In this document: positions 56,191 to 64,000 of the stretch, in pieces
Layout of the letters: each line of letters starts with the position of its first letter
How positions within the stretch are numbered: position 1 is the stretch's first letter
Assembly: GCA_942636505.2 (NCBI GenBank)
Contig: CALOGB020000056.1
Location: 310,001-374,000 of the forward strand
Direction: 5' to 3'
From: an uncultured bacterium
Lineage (GTDB): Bacteria; Pseudomonadota; Alphaproteobacteria; Sphingomonadales; Sphingomonadaceae
Length of the DNA: 64,000 bases
Notes under the pieces: generated by a model
What the model saw: only the letters and a program-made list of their open reading frames with translations
What the model was told of the DNA's origin: nothing
Database searches by the model: none
Position numbers and translations under genes: made by a program

Positions 56191-57726
56191 ATGCAGGACG
56201 CAGCGGCACGGACGATGGTGCGATGGTGGGAAACGTGGTGGTTCGCGCTGGCACTCGTCTTGGCGTCCGCAGTGCCGTTGCTATGGCCGGCGCTGCCCCC
56301 GCTCGGCGACCTGCCCGGCCATATGGGGCGCTGGCATATCGCCATGGCGCTGCCGACTTCCCCCGATCTCCAGCGCTATTACGCATATCACTGGGCGCTG
56401 ATCCCCAATCTGGGCATGGACCTGCTCGTACCGGCGTTGTCGCACCTGTTCCCGTTTGAGGTCGCGACCAAGCTGGCGGTGATCGCGATCCCGATGCTGA
56501 CCGCGACTGGACTGTTATGGGCCGCGCGAGAGGCGCATGGGCGGATACCGCCGACCGCGATGTTCGCGTTGCCGCTCGCCTATGCCTGGCCCTTCCAGTT
56601 CGGCTTCGTGAATTTTGCCCTGTCGCAGGCGCTGGCGTTCTGCGCACTGGCGCTGTGGATCCGGCTGGGGCGACAGGATCGCCTGATCGTACGCGCGCTG
56701 CTCTTCGTACCCATTGCATGCGTAATATGGATTTCGCACAGCTTTGGCTGGGGGCTGCTGGGGCTGATGGCAGCAGGCGCGGACATCGCGCGGCTTCGCA
56801 CGGCAGGCCGTGGCTGGCCGGCGGCGCTCGTCGGTGCGGCGATCCAGTGTCTGTCGATGACGGTCCCGCTCCTCGTCATGCTGGCGTCTATCGGGGCCGG
56901 GACGGCGGCGGCAGCGGGCGGGCTCGGCGGCGAGGGCTGGTTCGACGCACCGGTGAAGCTGGTATGGCTCGTTTCGCTGTTCCGCGACCACTGGCCATGG
57001 TTCGATCTCCTCTCGCTGCTGCCGTTGATCGCCATGCTGTATGCGGGAATGCGGAGCGCCCGCCTCGGGTTCTCGCCGTTGCTGGGCATACCCGCGTTGT
57101 TGTGCCTCGCAGCGTTCGTCGTCCTCCCACGATTGCTGATGGGGGGCGCCTATGTCGACATGCGGATGGCACCCGCCGCGGCGATGCTGGGATTGATCGC
57201 GATCGCGCCGCGCGATTCGCGAATGGCACGCACGCTGGCCGTGATGGCCACTGCTTTCCTGGTAATGCGCCTGGCAGGCACGACGCTGAGCTTTGTCGAA
57301 CGCTCCAGCGATCAACAACGTGAACTTGCGGCTGTCGCAGCCATCCCGCGTGGCGCTGCGGTACTCTCGTTAGTCGAGTTGCCATGCGGGGGCGCGTGGG
57401 ACGACCTGCGGCGCAATCACCTTCCTGCCCTCGCGATCGTCCGACGCGACGTGTTTACCAACGAGCAATGGGCGATCGAAGGACAGCAATCGCTGCACAT
57501 CCGCTACCCGATCGCCGCCCCCTATACCGGGGACCCGACCCAGAGCGTCTTTCCGTCGATCTGTTCGACCGTCGGCTCCAACTTCGCCAAGGCGATCGCG
57601 CGTTTTCCCCGCGCCGCGTTCACGCACGTCTGGACGATTGGCTTCCCGCCAGGGGCTGCAAAGGCCACCGACCTGCGCGTCATATGGACCGACGGCCAGT
57701 CCACCCTCTACCGGGTGGCGCGCTAG
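56191..57726 (+). CDS. Polytopic membrane protein of unknown function, glycosyltransferase-like
   Basis: 511 residues with about ten hydrophobic helices in the first 370. An acidic-aromatic loop [20 protein letters not shown] after the first helix recalls the extracytoplasmic loop of GT-C glycosyltransferases, which usually carry a catalytic Asp there. The C-terminal 130 residues are soluble and contain two Cys. ATG 56191 is preferred because GGGGGGA precedes it; the two ATGs upstream (56167 and 56173) lack one. No family is confidently assigned. It converges with ruvX and overlaps it by four bases. Confidence 0.7.
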   Translation: MQDAAARTMVRWWETWWFALALVLASAVPLLWPALPPLGDLPGHMGRWHIAMALPTSPDLQRYYAYHWALIPNLGMDLLVPALSHLFPFEVATKLAVIAIPMLTATGLLWAAREAHGRIPPTAMFALPLAYAWPFQFGFVNFALSQALAFCALALWIRLGRQDRLIVRALLFVPIACVIWISHSFGWGLLGLMAAGADIARLRTAGRGWPAALVGAAIQCLSMTVPLLVMLASIGAGTAAAAGGLGGEGWFDAPVKLVWLVSLFRDHWPWFDLLSLLPLIAMLYAGMRSARLGFSPLLGIPALLCLAAFVVLPRLLMGGAYVDMRMAPAAAMLGLIAIAPRDSRMARTLAVMATAFLVMRLAGTTLSFVERSSDQQRELAAVAAIPRGAAVLSLVELPCGGAWDDLRRNHLPALAIVRRDVFTNEQWAIEGQQSLHIRYPIAAPYTGDPTQSVFPSICSTVGSNFAKAIARFPRAAFTHVWTIGFPPGAAKATDLRVIWTDGQSTLYRVAR

Positions 57727-58190
57727 ATCTGCGCCGTCACCAGCGCGTCGATCGCACCCTGGAGGATGTAGGCGGCAGCCATCTTGTCGACGAGTTCGGC
57801 GCGCTTGGCGCGGCTGGCGTCCTGTTCGATCAGCGTGCGGGTGACGGCGACGGTCGACCAGCGTTCGTCCTGGAGCAGGATCGGCAGCCCCATGTCCTTC
57901 AGGTTCTGCGCGAACGCCCGCGTCGATTGCGACCGCGGGCTCTCGCTGCCGTCGAGGTTGATCGGCAGGCCGATGACGAGCCCGACGACCGCCTGCGCCT
58001 TGATGATCTCGGCGAGCGCGGCCTTGTCCTTCTGAAACTTGGTGCGGCGGATCAGCAGGGCAGGGCTCGCGAACGACCAGCCGGCGTCGCAGAGCGCGGT
58101 GCCGATCGTCTTGGTGCCGACGTCGAGGCCGATCAGCCGGCCGCCGTTCGGGAGCGCGTCGCGGAACTGCGCGGCGGAGAGCGTGATCAT
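57723..58190 (-). CDS. ruvX: Holliday junction resolvase-like RuvX (YqgF)
   Basis: 155 residues, RNase H-like fold. The first acidic motif is [15 protein letters not shown], then [32 protein letters not shown] and [14 protein letters not shown]. The protein acts in 16S rRNA 5'-end maturation and possibly in Holliday junction processing. The ATG overlaps the stop of the upstream DUF3089 gene (ATGA). Confidence 0.94.
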   Translation of the reverse strand: MITLSAAQFRDALPNGGRLIGLDVGTKTIGTALCDAGWSFASPALLIRRTKFQKDKAALAEIIKAQAVVGLVIGLPINLDGSESPRSQSTRAFAQNLKDMGLPILLQDERWSTVAVTRTLIEQDASRAKRAELVDKMAAAYILQGAIDALVTAQI

Positions 58191-59293
58191 TTGAAGGCCT
58201 TCAGGCGACGGTTGGCGTCGGCGCGGATGTTCGCCCAGAACAGGCTGTAGTCGTAGACGTGGTAATTGTTGCCGGGCAGCACGTACGGCCCGAGGCTGGG
58301 CGGCTCGCCGATCAGCAGGAAGCCGCGCTCGGCACAGCGTGCGGGGACGCTGCCGATTGCGATCGTCGCGGTCTTGAGATCTGCAGACGGGACGAGCGTA
58401 CCGAGGTTGGCGGTGGCGGGCGCCGCAGCGTCGGCGGTGCCGGTCAGCGGGTTGGTGCAGACCATTGGCGTACCCTTGCGCGGCTGACCGTTGAACCCCG
58501 TGGTCTGGTCGTACGCGTCGACGATCAGCGAGGGATCGGCGGGTTCGGCAAAGCTCTCCCACGACAGGATACAGCCGGTCTGGTCCGCGGTGCGGCATTC
58601 GGCGAGGCCCATCTTGGGAAGATCGGTCGTACGAGAGACGGGCCAGCCGACGACATACGCTGCGACGATCCGCGCTTTCAGCTTCGGGTCGTTCGCAACG
58701 CGGTCGCGGAGGAGGCGGGTGAGGTGGAGCGCGCCTTGGCTATGCCCGGCGAGGATGATCGGGCGCTTCGAACCGGCTTCCTTGAGGAACCGGTCGAAGG
58801 CGGCGGAAACGTCGCCATAGGCTAGTGCCAGCGCGCGTTCGCTGTCGGCGACGCTGGTCAGGAATGCACCGAACGTCGCCTGGCGATACCGCGGCGCCCA
58901 AATGTCGCCGGCCTCGTTGAACGCGCTCGCCTGGCCGCGCAGGAAGAGTTCAGCACGGGCGTTGGTCTCGGGATCGTCGATCGGCGCGTTCCAGTGGTCG
59001 CGGTTGATGTACGAGGTCGGGTGGATGAAGAAGATCGCCGCGCCCGTGCCGGGCTTGCCGGGCGTATAGCCGGGCGGCGTCCAGAGCGCGGGGTTGCCGA
59101 GCGCATCGGGGCGGGCGAGCCACATGATCTTGCGCGCGTAAATATTGCGCGGGGCTTCGCGTTGCGCCTGGAAAGTCTCGCTCGGGACCATCACCGCGCG
59201 CATTAACTGCGTGCCGAACAGGCGGTAGGCGAGCAGCGCGGCGATCGCGAGGACGATCATCGAGGCGACGAAATAGAGAAACTTGCGGGCCAA
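58187..59293 (-). CDS. DUF3089 alpha/beta hydrolase, membrane-anchored
   Basis: 368 residues. An N-terminal helix ([20 protein letters not shown]) anchors or exports the protein. The nucleophile motif is [17 protein letters not shown], preceded by [20 protein letters not shown] (oxyanion and family signature). [13 protein letters not shown] near the end supplies a possible catalytic His. The start is TTG 59293 after GGAAGG at seven bases. It is coupled to ruvX by a four-base overlap. The substrate is unknown. Confidence 0.82.
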   Translation of the reverse strand: MARKFLYFVASMIVLAIAALLAYRLFGTQLMRAVMVPSETFQAQREAPRNIYARKIMWLARPDALGNPALWTPPGYTPGKPGTGAAIFFIHPTSYINRDHWNAPIDDPETNARAELFLRGQASAFNEAGDIWAPRYRQATFGAFLTSVADSERALALAYGDVSAAFDRFLKEAGSKRPIILAGHSQGALHLTRLLRDRVANDPKLKARIVAAYVVGWPVSRTTDLPKMGLAECRTADQTGCILSWESFAEPADPSLIVDAYDQTTGFNGQPRKGTPMVCTNPLTGTADAAAPATANLGTLVPSADLKTATIAIGSVPARCAERGFLLIGEPPSLGPYVLPGNNYHVYDYSLFWANIRADANRRLKAFK

Positions 59294-59363
59294 GCGGGAC
59301 CTTCCGTGCAGGCGGTCCGGCTCCCGTGCCGTATGCGCGCCGCCGTTGCAATCGCGCACCTTC

Positions 59364-59386
59364 GTGTTCCCACGCCTCCGCGGGGA
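59364..59386. repeat. Short hairpin resembling a single D-family arm
   Basis: GTTCCC (59364-59369) pairs with GGGAAC (59381-59386), with an inner CGC/GCG stem and one bulged A. The tip sequence is close to the D1 left arm. It lies 48 bp upstream of gatC in the divergent DUF3089-gatC region and may be a remnant. Confidence 0.35.
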
Positions 59387-59434
59387 ACATGAAGGGTGTT
59401 GCGCCGCCTGCGCGCCCGGTGCTAGCCGCAGCCC

Positions 59435-59737
59435 ATGTCCGTAGATACTGCAACCGTGAAGCGGATCGCGAGCCTTGCACGCATCGCGATCACCGACGAG
59501 GACGCCGCCCGCATGGCGCCGGAACTCGGAAACATCCTTGGCTGGATCGAGATGCTCGAAGAGGTCGACACGACCGGTATCGAGCCGATGACCGCCGTCA
59601 TCCCCAACACGCTGCGGCTGCGCGACGACGTCGTCAACGCCGACCCACTGACCGGCGGCGGCATTCGCGAGCAGGTCCTCGCCAATGCGCCCGCAGCAGA
59701 GCACGGGTTCTTCGCCGTGCCCAAGGTGATCGAATAA
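59435..59737 (+). CDS. gatC: Asp-tRNA(Asn)/Glu-tRNA(Gln) amidotransferase subunit C
   Basis: 100 residues: [40 protein letters not shown] and [10 protein letters not shown] are the standard GatC sequence. It tethers GatA to GatB. ATG 59435 begins [11 protein letters not shown]. Its TAA stop overlaps the gatA ATG by one base. Confidence 0.97.
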   Translation: MSVDTATVKRIASLARIAITDEDAARMAPELGNILGWIEMLEEVDTTGIEPMTAVIPNTLRLRDDVVNADPLTGGGIREQVLANAPAAEHGFFAVPKVIE

Positions 59738-61221
59738 TGACCGACCTTACAGATCTTGGCATCGCAGGCATCCGCGACGGCGTCCGCGATGGCAGCTTCA
59801 AGGCGCGCGAAGTCGCCGATGCGTTCATCGTAAAGGTAAGCCAGGCCAAGGCGTTGAACGCGTTTCTTGTCGAAACGCCTGAGCATGCGATCGCCGCCGC
59901 CACCGCGGCCGATACCGCGCGCGAAGCCGGCGAGACGCTCAAGCCGCTGGCCGGCGTGCCGATCGGCATGAAGGACCTGTTCTGCACGAAGGGCGTCACC
60001 ACGACCGCGGCGAGCCACATCCTCGAAGGCTTCACGCCGACCTACGAGTCGACCGTCTCGCAGAATCTGTGGGATGCGGGCGCGGGGATGCTCGGCAAGC
60101 TGAACATGGACCAGTTCGCGATGGGCTCGTCGAACGAGACCTCCGCGTTCGGCAACGTGATCTCACCGTGGAAGCGCAACGATGGCGGTAATGCGTCGCT
60201 GGCACCAGGCGGCTCGTCGGGCGGTTCGTCGTCGGCAGTCGCCGCACGGCTCTGCCCCGGCGCGACCGGCACCGACACCGGCGGCTCGATCCGCCAGCCC
60301 GCCGCCTTCACCGGCATCAGCGGCATCAAGCCGACCTATGGCCGCTGCTCGCGCTGGGGGACGATCGCGTTCGCTTCGTCGCTCGACCAGGCCGGACCGA
60401 TGGCACGCGACGTCCGCGACTGCGCGATCCTGCTCGAGGCGATGGCCGGGTTCGACGCCAAGGACGGCACCTCGTTGCAGCTCGACGTGCCGAGGTGGGA
60501 AGCGGGTTTGTCCGGCAATCTCAACGGTCTGCGCGTCGGTATTCCCAAGGAATATCGCGTCGACGGGATGCCCGAGGAGATCGAGGCGCTCTGGCAGCAG
60601 GGCATCGACTGGCTGAAGGATGCCGGCGCGACGATCGTCGAGGTCTCGCTCCCGCACACCAAATACGCACTCCCCGCCTATTACATCATCGCGCCCGCAG
60701 AAGCGTCGTCCAACCTCGCGCGCTATGACGGCGTCCGCTACGGGATCCGCGACCTGCCGACCGGTGCCGGCTTGCAGGACATGTACGCCGCGACGCGTGC
60801 GGATGGCTTCGGCCCCGAGGTGAAGCGCCGCATCATGATCGGCACCTATGTGCTGTCAGCCGGTTTCTACGACGCGTATTACACGCAGGCGCAGAAGGTC
60901 CGGACGCTGATCGCGCGCGATTTCGAACGCGCTTGGGAGACGTGCGACGTCCTGCTGACGCCGACCGCCCCCTCGGCAGCGTTCGCGCTCGGTGAGAAGT
61001 CGGCCGATCCGATCGCGATGTACCTGAACGACGTCTTCACCGTGCCGTCGTCGCTCGCTGGCTTGCCGGCGATGTCGGTGCCGGGTGGCCTCGACAAGCA
61101 GGGGCTTCCGCTCGGGCTGCAGATCATAGGCAAGCCGCTCGACGAGCAAGGCGTGTTGAACGCAGGGCTCGCGATCGAACAGCGAGCAGGATTTACCGCG
61201 CGACCAGAGGCTTGGTGGTAA
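59737..61221 (+). CDS. gatA: Asp-tRNA(Asn)/Glu-tRNA(Gln) amidotransferase subunit A
   Basis: 494 residues, the glutaminase/amidase subunit. The Ser-cisSer-Lys triad is seen in [10 protein letters not shown] (Lys), [13 protein letters not shown] (cis-Ser region) and [12 protein letters not shown] (Ser nucleophile). It releases ammonia from glutamine and channels it to GatB. The gene overlaps gatC by one base and precedes gatB by one base. Confidence 0.98.
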   Translation: MTDLTDLGIAGIRDGVRDGSFKAREVADAFIVKVSQAKALNAFLVETPEHAIAAATAADTAREAGETLKPLAGVPIGMKDLFCTKGVTTTAASHILEGFTPTYESTVSQNLWDAGAGMLGKLNMDQFAMGSSNETSAFGNVISPWKRNDGGNASLAPGGSSGGSSSAVAARLCPGATGTDTGGSIRQPAAFTGISGIKPTYGRCSRWGTIAFASSLDQAGPMARDVRDCAILLEAMAGFDAKDGTSLQLDVPRWEAGLSGNLNGLRVGIPKEYRVDGMPEEIEALWQQGIDWLKDAGATIVEVSLPHTKYALPAYYIIAPAEASSNLARYDGVRYGIRDLPTGAGLQDMYAATRADGFGPEVKRRIMIGTYVLSAGFYDAYYTQAQKVRTLIARDFERAWETCDVLLTPTAPSAAFALGEKSADPIAMYLNDVFTVPSSLAGLPAMSVPGGLDKQGLPLGLQIIGKPLDEQGVLNAGLAIEQRAGFTARPEAWW

Positions 61222-61222
61222 C

Positions 61223-62704
61223 ATGAGCGATTATCGTATCCAGGGCGAAACCGGCGAGTGGGAGGTCGTGGTTGGCCTCGAAGTGCACGCGCAGGTGACG
61301 TCGAACGCCAAGCTTTTCTCGGGTGCGGCGACCGCGTTCGGCGCGGAGCCCAACACGCAGGTGTCGCTGGTCGATGCGGCGATGCCGGGCATGCTGCCGG
61401 TCCCGAACCGCGAGTGCATCCGCCAGGCGGTCCGCACCGGCATGGCGATCGAGGCGCAGATCAACAAATGGTCGCGGTTCGACCGGAAGAACTATTTCTA
61501 CGCCGATCTGCCGCAGGGCTATCAGATCAGCCAGCTCTATCATCCGATCGTCGGTGAAGGCGCGATCGACATCAGCCTCGACGAGAAGAACCCCGATGCC
61601 GCGGGCAAGCGGATCGGCGTCGAGCGCATCCATGTCGAGCAGGATGCGGGCAAGCTGATGCACGACCAGCATCCGACCCAGTCGTATGTCGATCTCAACC
61701 GGTCGGGCGTCGCGCTGATGGAGATCGTATCGAAGCCCGATCTGGCATCGCCTGCGGAAACAGGGGCTTACCTGCGGAAGCTGCGATCGATCCTGCGCTA
61801 TGTCGGATCGTGCGACGGCAACATGGAAGAGGGCTCGATGCGCGCCGACGTCAATGTCAGCGTGCGCAAGCCCGGCGACGAGCTGGGCACGCGGACCGAG
61901 ACGAAGAACGTCAATTCGGTGCGCTTCGTGATGGCGGTGGTCGAGCAGGAGGCCAAGCGTCAGGTCGAGGTGCTCGAGGCCGGCGGCAAGATCCAGCAGG
62001 AAACGCGGCTCTACGATCCCGATCGCAACGAGACGCGCTCGATGCGGTCGAAGGAAGACGCGCATGATTACCGCTACTTCCCGGATCCCGACCTGTTGCC
62101 GCTGGTGCTCGACGATGCGTTCCTGGCCGAATGCCGGGCGTCGTTGCCGGAGTTGCCGGACGCGAAGCGGGCTCGGTACGAGGCGCTCGGGATCACCGCG
62201 TATCAGGCGACGGTGCTGACCGCCGAGGTCGAGGCGGCGCGGTGGTTCGATGCGTTGCTCGACGCGGGCGTGAAGCCGGCGGCGGCGGCGAACTGGACGA
62301 CGTCGGAACTGTTCGGGGCGCTGAACCGGACGGGTAGGGACATCGAGAACTCGCCGGTTTCGCCGGCGCAGGCGGCAGAATTGCTGCGGCTGATCGCCGA
62401 CGGCACGCTGTCGGGCAGCCTCGCCAAGCAGGTGTTCGAGGTGATGCTCGAGACCGGCGACGGCGCGGCGAAGGTCGTCGAGGATCGCGGGTTGAAGCAG
62501 ACCAGCGATACCGGCGCGATCGAGGCTGTGATCGCCGAGGTGATGGCGGCGAACGCGGACAAGGTTGCGGATTACCGGGGCGGCAAGGACAAGCTGTTCG
62601 GGTTCTTCGTGGGCCAGACGATGAAGGCAATGGGGGGGAAGGGTAACCCTGCCGTCGTGAACGAGGTGCTTAAGGGGATGCTTGGGGAGTCGGTGGCTTC
62701 GTAA
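61223..62704 (+). CDS. gatB: Asp-tRNA(Asn)/Glu-tRNA(Gln) amidotransferase subunit B
   Basis: 493 residues, the kinase and transamidase subunit that binds the misacylated tRNA. Motifs are [40 protein letters not shown] and [13 protein letters not shown]. The C-terminal helical YqeY-like domain includes [18 protein letters not shown]. Presence of gatCAB implies indirect glutaminylation and possibly asparaginylation of tRNA. Confidence 0.98.
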   Translation: MSDYRIQGETGEWEVVVGLEVHAQVTSNAKLFSGAATAFGAEPNTQVSLVDAAMPGMLPVPNRECIRQAVRTGMAIEAQINKWSRFDRKNYFYADLPQGYQISQLYHPIVGEGAIDISLDEKNPDAAGKRIGVERIHVEQDAGKLMHDQHPTQSYVDLNRSGVALMEIVSKPDLASPAETGAYLRKLRSILRYVGSCDGNMEEGSMRADVNVSVRKPGDELGTRTETKNVNSVRFVMAVVEQEAKRQVEVLEAGGKIQQETRLYDPDRNETRSMRSKEDAHDYRYFPDPDLLPLVLDDAFLAECRASLPELPDAKRARYEALGITAYQATVLTAEVEAARWFDALLDAGVKPAAAANWTTSELFGALNRTGRDIENSPVSPAQAAELLRLIADGTLSGSLAKQVFEVMLETGDGAAKVVEDRGLKQTSDTGAIEAVIAEVMAANADKVADYRGGKDKLFGFFVGQTMKAMGGKGNPAVVNEVLKGMLGESVAS

Positions 62705-62756
62705 AGCTGCCGACCTCCTCGCTCTCTCCCGCGCCTGCTGGTCTCCCGCGCTTTCC

Positions 62757-62838
62757 GTTCTCCCGCGAAGGCGGGAGTCCAGGGTAACCGAACGCAGCGC
62801 TGCTTGATTCCTGGGCCCCCGCGTTCGCGAGGGAACAG
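62757..62838. repeat. Palindromic repeat family D, copy 2
   Basis: GTTCTCCCGCGAAGGCGGGA then GTCCAG at the left; CCTGGGCCCCCGCGTTCGCG then AGGGAACAG at the right. It is followed 26 bp later by C3, the same order as D1-C1. Confidence 0.8.
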
Positions 62839-62864
62839 AAGGGGGGGCATCTCCCCACTCGCCA

Positions 62865-62968
62865 CCACCCCGGCGAAGGCCGGGGCCCAATTGGCGGACG
62901 GTGATAACGATGGGCAGCGCTTCGTTACTGCTGACGTTCCAATTGGGCCCCGGCCTTCGCCGGGGTGG
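62865..62968. repeat. Palindromic repeat family C, copy 3
   Basis: Thirty-bp perfect arms, CCACCCCGGCGAAGGCCGGG plus GCCCAATTGG and its complement CCAATTGGGCCCCGGCCTTC plus GCCGGGGTGG, with a 44-nt loop. It lies between the convergent gatB and aspartic protease genes; the 281-bp interval 62705-62985 holds only D2 and C3. Confidence 0.92.
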
Positions 62969-62985
62969 TTTGGGCGGAGGCGGCC

Positions 62986-63549
62986 TTAACCGTCCACCTT
63001 TTGCGGATGATGCGGCACGAGGATCAGCGTGTTCTCCTCCACCCGCCACGACGCTAGGCGGGACAGGAAGTTCATCCCGAGCACGTTGGTCTCGCCGAAC
63101 GCGGGCGATACCACGACCTGCAAGTCCCGCGCGACGATCGCGCCGAGCCGCAAGTTGGCGATCTTGCCCGTCTTCGCCGCGATCGACCCATTGGCGGTCT
63201 GCAACACGATCGGCACCACGCCAACCCGCGCCTCAACCCCGGCAGCCTCCGCCGTCTTCTCCGAAATCGCGGTAATCGTCGCGCCGCTATCGATAAGCAA
63301 TCGCTGGCTCACTCCGTCGATCGTCGCCCGTGCCCAGAAGTGCCCATCCGGCGACATCCGGATTCGGACCTCGCCGCCGACCACCTTTTGGTCCTCGATC
63401 TTCAAGAACCGCGCGATCTTGCCGACATAGGGATCGAACTGCCGCCGCTGGTCGATCGCAACGAACAGCAGTCCGACGAGGACAATCGTCATCGCCAGAT
63501 TGACGAGCGTGCGGATGATGGGGATGCGCTGCGCCAGAATCAGCAGCAA
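62986..63549 (-). CDS. Retropepsin-like aspartic protease, membrane-anchored, start uncertain
   Basis: 187 residues from TTG 63549. The catalytic motif LLIDSGATITAISE is followed by VLGMNFLSRLASWRVEENTL, the clan AA (TIGR02281-like) pattern. A helix NLAMTIVLVGLLFVAI precedes the domain. Homologues usually carry a longer N-terminus; here the frame stays open and protein-like upstream to about 63644 (NQDPIILTIPTFAEHQSLYI) but has no normal start codon. An ATG at 63644 with GGGGGTGG upstream lies one base out of frame, so a one-base deletion, a sequencing error or the internal TTG are all possible. Confidence 0.75.
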   Translation of the reverse strand: MLLILAQRIPIIRTLVNLAMTIVLVGLLFVAIDQRRQFDPYVGKIARFLKIEDQKVVGGEVRIRMSPDGHFWARATIDGVSQRLLIDSGATITAISEKTAEAAGVEARVGVVPIVLQTANGSIAAKTGKIANLRLGAIVARDLQVVVSPAFGETNVLGMNFLSRLASWRVEENTLILVPHHPQKVDG

Positions 63550-63684
63550 TACGGAGAGCCCGAGCGCGATATAGAGGCTCTGGTGCTCGGCGAAGGTGGG
63601 GATCGTGAGGATTATCGGGTCCTGATTGGCGGAGGTGGTATCATGTAGATAGCCACCCCCGCCTGTATGGTTGCTGACGCGAGC

Positions 63685-63903
63685 TTACTGCGCGTCGCCG
63701 TCCTGGTTCTTTACGACACCGCCGGTGCCACCGACGCCATCGGGCATGCCGGTGTCCGTGAACGTCTCGGGCTCGTCGCCGCCTTCGCCGCGCTCGACCG
63801 CGTCGGAGCGCGATTCCACCGCCTGTTCGATGTCGCTGCGAGTATCCTCGTCACGATCCTCGGGGAGCGTTTCGGGGTTCGTACCGGAGTGGGGATCGCT
63901 CAC
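63685..63903 (-). CDS. Small acidic, Gly-rich hypothetical protein
   Basis: 72 residues, mainly Asp, Glu, Gly and Thr: DPHSGTNPETLPEDRDEDTR, then SDIEQAVESRSDAVERGEGG and TGMPDGVGGTGGVVKNQDGD. It has no membrane segment and is probably disordered. GTG 63903 has GGAG nine bases upstream; TTG 63909 is too close to it. I recall similar small proteins in sphingomonads with no known function. Its start lies two bases after the stop of the next gene on the minus strand. Confidence 0.62.
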   Translation of the reverse strand: MSDPHSGTNPETLPEDRDEDTRSDIEQAVESRSDAVERGEGGDEPETFTDTGMPDGVGGTGGVVKNQDGDAQ

Positions 63904-63905
63904 GC

Positions 63906-64000
63906 TCAAAACTCCGGCTGGACGGGTGCTGGATCGTTCGACGGTGTTCCGGGGGCAGGGACGTCGATGTCCGGCGCGGGCGGATTGAACTCGGGCGGCG
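63906..64000 (-). CDS. Proline-rich C-terminal tail of a gene continuing past the window
   Basis: The minus-strand frame ending in TGA at 63906-63908 reads PPEFNPPAPDIDVPAPGTPS, then NDPAPVQPEF. It has no internal stop to the window edge. Codon bias and the tight link with the downstream small gene suggest a real C-terminus. The family cannot be assigned from 30 residues. Confidence 0.5.
   Translation of the reverse strand, partial: PPEFNPPAPDIDVPAPGTPSNDPAPVQPEF

Noticed and set aside
61193..63049. A 618-codon minus-strand frame over gatB
   Set aside because: It spans gatB and two palindromes in one frame with biased composition and no motifs; gatB explains the region.

Overview
The window is GC-rich, gene-dense chromosomal DNA from an alphaproteobacterium, most probably a sphingomonad (Sphingomonas or a close relative). 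The call rests on several things. MutL carries its own endonuclease motif. mreBCD-mrdA-rodA form one block. A type-B LeuA of about 550 residues, a PyrC paralogue lacking metal ligands and folE-SDR-folB are present. There is also a large TonB receptor, and small hypothetical proteins and palindromic repeats of a kind I associate with sphingomonads. No phage, transposase, integrase, CRISPR array or rRNA is visible.

Layout. 1-4 kb: the end of a molybdenum hydroxylase subunit, a secreted nucleoside hydrolase, a TolA-like hypothetical and tRNA-Lys. 4-12 kb: the rod-shape operon mreB-mreC-mreD-mrdA-rodA on the minus strand, with mutL divergent. 12-17 kb: two small envelope proteins, the alpha ribosomal operon rpsM-rpsK-rpoA-rplQ, and guaA. 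17-20 kb: a B3-type metallo-beta-lactamase-fold protein with a DUF969/DUF979 membrane pair. 20-29 kb: an apparent sugar or sugar-acid cluster containing a cupin, Gfo/Idh oxidoreductase, acyl esterase, gluconokinase, tandem beta-helix glycosidase-like protein, lactonase and carboxylesterase. Two of its promoter regions share a 22-bp operator-like palindrome. 29-36 kb: DEDDh exonuclease-BRCT, periplasmic trehalase, SEC-C protein, tRNA-Arg, SWIB and DUF2945 proteins, and the glutathione-dependent formaldehyde genes frmA-VOC-fghA. 36-41.9 kb: a TonB receptor, folE-pteridine-reductase-like SDR-folB, and a DJ-1/PfpI protein. 41.9-48.2 kb: branched-chain amino acid synthesis, namely leuA behind a leucine-rich leader peptide, then ilvC, ilvN and ilvB, with a YceI protein between. 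48-64 kb: miaA/serB overlapping head to head, two SPOR proteins, pyrB-pyrC', ruvX, gatCAB, an aspartic protease and a small acidic protein.

The most distinctive feature is a set of large imperfect palindromes of about 60-130 bp in at least six sequence families (called A-F here). Most lie at 3' ends of converging genes, but one is inserted in frame in the MutL linker, one appears to supply the ribosome-binding site and start codon of the metallo-beta-lactamase gene, and one splits ilvN from ilvC. The order D then C recurs twice as a composite. The leuA leader peptide is the clearest regulatory element.

All functional statements come from reading the translated sequence by eye. No database search was run, and start codons were chosen from Shine-Dalgarno spacing, overlap with neighbours and signal-peptide position.
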